The position numbers and the translations under genes are program-made. The notes beneath the pieces were generated by a model that saw nothing but the letters and a program-made list of their open reading frames with translations, had not been told where the DNA came from and ran no database searches. A stretch of DNA of 64,000 nucleotides from Leclercia adecarboxylata. Its GTDB lineage: Bacteria; Pseudomonadota; Gammaproteobacteria; Enterobacterales; Enterobacteriaceae. The stretch is from NCBI RefSeq assembly GCF_023639785.1, contig NZ_CP098325.1:3844001-3908000 (forward strand), given 5' to 3'. Positions 57,281 through 64,000 of this stretch are shown here, one piece after another (the first letter of the stretch is position 1; every line of letters begins with the position of its first letter).

Positions 57281-59415
57281 TACTTCAGTACATATCCGTA
57301 CAAACGCTTAATCCCGTCCGCATCCTTCTCGCTGTATACCCCCTGCAGTTCCGGTGAGAAACCAGGCAGCAAATTGACGCCCTCTTCCAGCGCCAGGAAG
57401 TAACGCTGTACTGCGCCACCCCAAAGTTCACCCGGCACCACGCACAGCACGCCTGGCGGGTATGGCAGCGCCCCTTCCGCCGCAATGCGCCCTTCGGCTT
57501 CGCTGATGCGAACCAGCTCAACGTTACCGCGAATAAAGGCCTGGTTGGCATCCTGCGGGTTCATCGCCACGGTGGGCAGGCTCTCTTTACGGAACATCGC
57601 TTTCTGCAGATCTTTCACGTCAAAGCTGACATACAGATCGTGCATCTCCTGGCAGAGCTGACGCAGCGTGTAGTCGCGGTAGCGCACCGGATATTTGTTC
57701 CAGATGGTCGGCAGAACATCCGCCAGCGGGGTATCGTCTTCAATGTGCTGCTCAAACTGGGCCAGCATTGCCACCAGTTGCGCCAGCTTCTCTGCGCTCT
57801 CCGCCGGGGTCAGCAGGAAGAGAATGGAGTTAAGGTCGCACTTCTCCGGAACAATGCCTTTCTCACGCAGATAGTGCGCGAGAATTGTCGCCGGAATACC
57901 AAAGTCGGTATATTCCCCGCTTTCCGCATCGATGCCCGGCGTGGTCAGCAGCAGCTTGCACGGGTCGACAAAATACTGGTGATCGGCATAGCCCTCAAAG
58001 CCGTGCCATTTCGCGCCCGGTTCAAAACTGAAGAAGCGCAGCTCGCTGGCAATGGCGTGGGTTGGATGGTCCTGCCATGGACGACCGGCCACTACAGGCG
58101 GGATAAACGGCTTAATCATCTTACAGTTGGCGATAATCGCCTTGCGCGCTTCAATGCCCAGCTCAACGCACTCTGCCCACAGCCGACGCCCGCTCTCCCC
58201 TTCGTGGATTTTGGCGTTCACGTCGAGGGCCGCAAAGAGCGGGTAGAATGGGCTGGTGGAGGCGTGCAGCATGAAAGCGTTGTTGAGACGCTTATGCGGG
58301 CAGAAACGCGCCTGACCGCGAATGTGGTTATCCTTTTTGTGGATCTGCGAGGTCTGTGAGAACCCGGCCTGCTGTTTGTGTACCGACTGGGTGACAAAGA
58401 TCCCCGGATCGTTCTCATTCAGCTCAAGCAGCAGCGGCGAGGTGTCTGCCATCATCGGGATAAACTGCTCATATCCCACCCACGCGGAGTCAAACAGGAT
58501 GTAGTCGCACAGCTGGCCAATCTTGTCGATCACCTGGCGGGCGTTATAGACGGTGCCGTCATAGGTGCCGAGCTGGATCACTGCCAGACGGAACGGACGC
58601 GCTTCACGGGCCTTTTCCGGGGCGACGTCACGGATCAGCTCCCGCAGATACGCCTCGTCAAAACAGCGATCATCAATGCCGCCAATAAAGCCAAACGGGT
58701 TGCGCGCCGCTTCGAGATACACCGGCGTGGCGCCGGCCTGGATCAGGGCGCCATGGTGGTTGGACTTATGGTTGTTGCGGTCGAACAGCACCAGATCGCC
58801 ACGGGTCAGCAGGGCGTTGGTCACTACCTTGTTGGCGGCCGAAGTCCCGTTGAGAACGAAATAGGTCTTGTCGGCGTTAAACACTTTCGCCGCGAATTTT
58901 TGCGCATGTTTGGCGGAGCCTTCGTGGATCAGCAGATCGCCAAGCTTCACGTCGGCGTTGCACATATCGGCACGAAACACGTTCTCACCGAAGAAATCGA
59001 AGAACTGACGCCCTGCGGGGTGCTTCTTAAAGAACGCACCGTGCTGATGCCCCGGACAGGCGAAGGTGCTGTTGTCCATCGCCACGTACTGAGTGAGAGT
59101 GTCGAAAAACGGCGGCAGCAGGTTCTCTTCGTAGCGACAGGCGGCCGCTTCCAGCTCTAACCACTCCTGCGCTTTGCCATCGATCACCGCATCCACATCC
59201 GCAGGTGCTTCTACAGGTTCTGCTGAGAACATATAAACAGGCAGGTGGAAACCGGTGCGTTTCAGTAAGGCGAGGATGCCGCTGCGACTTTCAGCGACGG
59301 TAATGACGACTGCCGCCACATCCGTAAAATCTGTGTTATCCAGCGTCACCACTTCCCGGTGCGTGGATAAGGCGGACGCCAGCTCGCGGCTGACGGCAAT
59401 TTTCATTGATTTCAT
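57280..59415 (-). CDS. speC: Ornithine decarboxylase, constitutive
   Basis: PLP-dependent decarboxylation of ornithine to putrescine. It has 711 residues, the K-12 SpeC length. The N-terminal wing domain is followed by the aspartate aminotransferase-like core; the PLP Lys is in TQSVHKQQAGFSQ near residue 355, and the HGAFFKKHPAGRQF segment near 140 is typical of the group. It is the third polyamine gene of the window; with speA-speB it gives two routes to putrescine. Confidence 0.97.
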   Translation of the reverse strand: MKSMKIAVSRELASALSTHREVVTLDNTDFTDVAAVVITVAESRSGILALLKRTGFHLPVYMFSAEPVEAPADVDAVIDGKAQEWLELEAAACRYEENLLPPFFDTLTQYVAMDNSTFACPGHQHGAFFKKHPAGRQFFDFFGENVFRADMCNADVKLGDLLIHEGSAKHAQKFAAKVFNADKTYFVLNGTSAANKVVTNALLTRGDLVLFDRNNHKSNHHGALIQAGATPVYLEAARNPFGFIGGIDDRCFDEAYLRELIRDVAPEKAREARPFRLAVIQLGTYDGTVYNARQVIDKIGQLCDYILFDSAWVGYEQFIPMMADTSPLLLELNENDPGIFVTQSVHKQQAGFSQTSQIHKKDNHIRGQARFCPHKRLNNAFMLHASTSPFYPLFAALDVNAKIHEGESGRRLWAECVELGIEARKAIIANCKMIKPFIPPVVAGRPWQDHPTHAIASELRFFSFEPGAKWHGFEGYADHQYFVDPCKLLLTTPGIDAESGEYTDFGIPATILAHYLREKGIVPEKCDLNSILFLLTPAESAEKLAQLVAMLAQFEQHIEDDTPLADVLPTIWNKYPVRYRDYTLRQLCQEMHDLYVSFDVKDLQKAMFRKESLPTVAMNPQDANQAFIRGNVELVRISEAEGRIAAEGALPYPPGVLCVVPGELWGGAVQRYFLALEEGVNLLPGFSPELQGVYSEKDADGIKRLYGYVLK

Positions 59416-59813
59416 AAGCGCAAATACCCGTGCAAGGCGTGAAAAAGCCCCGGACAGGGAGTCCCCCTGCCCAACGAATGTGTCTGACCGGAGTTCAGCT
59501 CCGACCGCCAGACATCAGTAAAAACAGAACGCGTCTGATTTTACTGTTGTCCTGCAGTGAGCCTGCGTTACCCTCACCGCATGGTGAGCGTAGAATAAGA
59601 CGTGTCGATACGGCCAGCCATTCGCACAGCGAGAGGAGATCTGTTCATTGGCGGCTCCGTATCTGAGAGGAGAAAATTCGCGCAATAATGTCACTTTTCG
59701 CCAGGGGGCGCAAGGAGGAATCATTATGCAAAAAACAGTATTACGCTTGGCGATTACTCACTGAAAAGAGTAATAATAATGCAATATCAATGAGTAAATA
59801 ACAGGAGTTCGTA
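59416..59813. other. Intergenic region between divergent speC and yqgA
   Basis: A 398-bp region with no annotated gene. It holds the speC leader and promoter, a hairpin-rich stretch (TGACCGGAGTTCAGCTCCGACCG near 59490), and a micro-ORF with a perfect Shine-Dalgarno before yqgA (59726). Promoter boxes were not assigned with confidence. Confidence 0.5.
59726..59764 (+). CDS. Candidate 12-codon micro-ORF (leader peptide)
   Basis: ATG at 59726 follows AAGGAGGAA with seven bases between GGAGG and ATG, an ideal ribosome site. The frame MQKTVLRLAITH ends at TGA, 49 bp before the yqgA GTG start. Rich in hydrophobic and basic residues. The strength of the Shine-Dalgarno relative to that of yqgA suggests real translation; whether the peptide or only its translation matters is unknown. 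Confidence 0.45.
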   Translation: MQKTVLRLAITH

Positions 59814-60524
59814 GTGGTTATTGGACCATTTATTAACGCAGGTGCCGTGCTGCTGGGCGGCGTACTGGGCGCCTTGCTAAGCCAGCGATTACCGGAGCGT
59901 ATTCGCTCCTCCATGCCCTCTATCTTCGGCCTGGCATCATTAGGCATTGGTATTCTGCTGGTCATCAAGTGCGCCAACCTGCCGGTGATGGTGCTGGCAA
60001 CGCTGCTTGGGGCACTGATCGGCGAGTTTTGTTATCTGGAAAAAGGCATTAACGGTGCCGTCAGCAAAGCCAAGAATCTGCTCTCACGAGGTAAACAGAA
60101 AGGCGGTGGGCACGATGCGTTTATTCAGAACTATGTCGCCATCATTATTCTCTTCTGCGCCAGCGGCACGGGCATTTTTGGCTCAATGCAGGAAGGGATG
60201 ACCGGCGATCCGAGCATCCTTATTGCCAAGGCCTTTCTCGATTTCTTCACCGCCACTATCTTTGCCACTACGCTTGGCGTTGCCGTCGCCGCCATTTGCG
60301 TGCCTATGCTGCTCATACAGCTCGCCCTGGCAACCTGCGCCACGCTGATACTACCGCTGACGACCCCGGCGATGATGGCTGACTTCACCGCTGTCGGTGG
60401 CCTGCTGCTGCTGGCGACGGGGTTGAGGATCTGTGGGATCAAGATGTTTGCAGTGGTGAATATGCTGCCTGCGCTGGTCATCGCCATGCCGCTCTCCGCC
60501 CTGTGGACAGCGTTTTTTGCCTGA
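59814..60524 (+). CDS. yqgA: DUF554 inner-membrane protein YqgA
   Basis: A 236-residue membrane protein with about six or seven transmembrane segments, of the DUF554 family (possible transporter). It begins from a GTG codon, MVIGPFINAGAVLLGGVLGALLSQRLPERIR, preceded by CAGGAG. E. coli YqgA (235 residues) is closely similar. The substrate is unknown. pheV follows 95 bp later. Confidence 0.92.
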   Translation: MVIGPFINAGAVLLGGVLGALLSQRLPERIRSSMPSIFGLASLGIGILLVIKCANLPVMVLATLLGALIGEFCYLEKGINGAVSKAKNLLSRGKQKGGGHDAFIQNYVAIIILFCASGTGIFGSMQEGMTGDPSILIAKAFLDFFTATIFATTLGVAVAAICVPMLLIQLALATCATLILPLTTPAMMADFTAVGGLLLLATGLRICGIKMFAVVNMLPALVIAMPLSALWTAFFA

Positions 60525-60580
60525 TCTTGCAGCAAAATGGCGATGGAGTGTGCGGTCAGTAGCGAAATTAACAAATTTCG

Positions 60581-60609
60581 TTGACGTCGTTGAGTAGATC
60601 GGGTTTAAT
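60581..60609 (+). promoter_or_regulatory. pheV promoter
   Basis: TTGACG (60581-60586), 17-bp spacer, TTTAAT (60604-60609), then GCGCCCC, the GC-rich discriminator typical of stringently controlled stable RNA promoters. Transcription would begin a few bases before the tRNA. Confidence 0.8.
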
Positions 60610-60619
60610 GCGCCCCGTT

Positions 60620-60695
60620 GCCCGGATAGCTCAGTCGGTAGAGCAGGGGATTGAAAATCCCCGTGTCCTTGGTTCGATTCCGAGTCCGGGCACCA
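60620..60695 (+). tRNA. pheV: tRNA-Phe (anticodon GAA)
   Basis: A 76-nt cloverleaf beginning GCCCGGATAGCTCAGTCGG, anticodon arm GGGGATTGAAAATCCCC (anticodon GAA), T arm GGTTCGATTCC, and encoded 3' CCA. Identical in form to E. coli pheV, its usual position after yqgA. tRNA-Phe genes of this locus are common integration sites, but no integrase follows here. Confidence 0.98.
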
Positions 60696-60703
60696 CTATT
60701 TAA

Positions 60704-60730
60704 AGAACCCGCCCAAAAGGCGGGTTTTTG
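60704..60730 (+). terminator. Intrinsic terminator after pheV
   Basis: AACCCGCC-CAAAA-GGCGGGTT stem-loop followed by TTT, 10 bp after the tRNA. Confidence 0.88.
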
Positions 60731-60913
60731 CTTTTCCAGAACCCTACATTTCATCAAACTGCACCCAACTCTTTCCTGATGCCCCGAAATTTGCGGCCTG
60801 TACGCACCATGCAGGCTTTAACTCCTGTAAGCACCCTCAGCGTCTGGCTCACTTCTTATGGCCGCTCAGGCGTTATAGAGTCGATTATAAATAGCATCTG
60901 GTAAGCGACGGTG

Positions 60914-61255
60914 TTACGCCTTTTTCGCGCTGTAAACTTCTTCACCGGAGAAGGTCGGTTCAGCCCAAAAATTGATATTGAACTGGGCATCATCCGTCAT
61001 CTCAATACGGTGCCAGTACTGCGGTGGGCTGGTGGCGAAGTTGCCTGCGTTAATCACAACCTTCACCTCTGGCTCTGTCGCCTCTGCGTTCGCGAAGCCG
61101 TAATAGGTTACGGTCCCTTCCATTACGCAAAGCTGCCCAAAGATCCCTGCTGCGGTATTGTGATGACTCAGAAGAGCTGCCGGGACGTTATCTTTGGTAA
61201 AGAAGGGAGTTGAACGTTTGATTGTCCAGTTTTTAGGGATTCTTTGATGGCTCAT
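60914..61255 (-). CDS. DUF1971 (YeaR-like) protein
   Basis: A 113-residue protein of the DUF1971 family, the fold of E. coli YeaR and the N-terminal part of some TehB proteins (tellurite-resistance associated). Shared landmarks are RSTPFFTKDNVPAALLSHH, GQLCVMEGTVTYYGFA, NAGNFATSPPQYWHRIEMTDD and FNINFWAEP. The cupin-like jelly-roll is inferred. The start has a strong GGAGGTC Shine-Dalgarno. It lies alone between pheV and the rRNA operon. In YeaR the family is nitrate/nitrite-inducible; whether that applies here is unknown. Confidence 0.85.
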   Translation of the reverse strand: MSHQRIPKNWTIKRSTPFFTKDNVPAALLSHHNTAAGIFGQLCVMEGTVTYYGFANAEATEPEVKVVINAGNFATSPPQYWHRIEMTDDAQFNINFWAEPTFSGEEVYSAKKA

Positions 61256-61400
61256 AATGACCTCCGACTTAAAACATGCATTTAAAATACATCTTTATCC
61301 TTGGCCTGTAAAGCTCATTTGATAATAAATCTCATTTGAACGATTAATTGAAGATATATGAAAGGGAGTATTACCGGCAGGCCGGGTAAGGCACAAACGC

Positions 61401-61429
61401 AAAAAGCCCGTCCTTGCGGACGGGCTCTC
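61401..61429 (-). terminator. rRNA operon terminator
   Basis: On the minus strand AGCCCGTCC-GCAA-GGACGGGCT forms a perfect 9-bp stem followed by TTTTTGCG, about 15 bp after the 5S 3' end. Confidence 0.9.
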
Positions 61430-61440
61430 GGCTTTAATTG

Positions 61441-61560
61441 ATGCCTGGCAGTTCCCTACTCTCGCATGGGGAGACCCCACACTACCATCGGCGCTACGGC
61501 GTTTCACTTCTGAGTTCGGCATGGGGTCAGGTGGGACCACCGCGCTACAGCCGCCAGGCA
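61441..61560 (-). rRNA. rrf: 5S ribosomal RNA
   Basis: A 120-nt 5S rRNA, read on the minus strand from TGCCTGGCGGCTGTAGCGCG to GGGAACTGCCAGGCAT. The terminal stem and the CCGAACTCAGAAGTGAAACG loop match E. coli 5S with minor differences. Confidence 0.98.
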
Positions 61561-61624
61561 AATTCTGTTATCTGTATCAGGCTGAAAATCGTCTCAAATC
61601 TCACCGAAACAGCTTCGGCGTTGT

Positions 61625-64000
<2,376 letters not shown>

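Noticed and set aside
60620..61255. Possible genomic island at the pheV tRNA gene
   Set aside because: pheV loci often carry islands, but here only one small gene and an rRNA operon follow; no integrase or duplicated tRNA 3' end was seen.

Overview
This window is a chromosomal segment of a member of the Enterobacteriaceae, closest in character to the Enterobacter/Lelliottia/Leclercia/Klebsiella group. Nearly every housekeeping protein aligns end to end, from memory, with its Escherichia coli K-12 counterpart. The order gcvH-gcvT / ubiI-ubiH-pepP-ygfB / zapA-ssrS-fau / serA / rpiA / argP / yggE / argO / mscS / fbaA-pgk-epd / tktA / loiP / speB-speA-yqgB / metK / galP / sprT / endA / rsmE-gshB / yqgE-yqgF / yggR / yggS-yggT-yggU-rdgB-hemW / yggN / yggL-trmB / mutY-yggX-mltC / nupG / speC / yqgA / pheV is the K-12 67-min order. 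Species-level assignment was not possible by eye. 

Layout. 1-20,300: core metabolism (glycine cleavage, ubiquinone hydroxylases, Z-ring assembly, 6S RNA, serine synthesis, lower glycolysis, transketolase, arginine export and its regulator). 20,349-34,669: an accessory block between loiP and speB, adjacent in K-12. It is a 14-gene leftward operon plus one divergent transporter gene. The operon encodes a three-component Rieske oxygenase (ferredoxin, alpha subunit, flavoprotein reductase), an extradiol (VOC) dioxygenase, an alpha/beta hydrolase, two SDRs (one without the catalytic Tyr and Lys), a cupin, an aspartate-dehydrogenase-like protein, an aldehyde dehydrogenase, a ThDP-dependent decarboxylase-like enzyme, an MFS transporter, an IclR regulator and an unrecognised 102-residue protein. 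It looks like a complete aromatic catabolic route whose substrate cannot be read from sequence. Three copies of a 16-bp palindrome (GTTTCA-N4-TGAAAC) between the divergent promoters are good candidate IclR operators. 

34,673-60,700: polyamine genes (speB, speA, speC), SAM synthetase, galactose permease, glutathione synthetase and many small conserved proteins. Compared with K-12, the yggC-cmtAB block is absent between epd and tktA, and yggM-ansB is absent between hemW and yggN. A DUF559 gene occupies the second gap, and an IclR gene is added between yqgF and yggR. 60,620-64,000: tRNA-Phe, a YeaR-like DUF1971 gene, then the 3' part of an rRNA operon on the minus strand (5S and partial 23S), which is not found beside pheV in K-12. 

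Two dispersed repeat families are visible: REP/BIME-type GC hairpins (17147, 20300, 35771) and a second family with a CCCTCTCCC...GGGAGAGGG core followed by GGGTGAGGG (7466, 42794, 51172, 51245, and a core-only copy at 55764). The window holds no integrase, transposase, prophage or CRISPR array.
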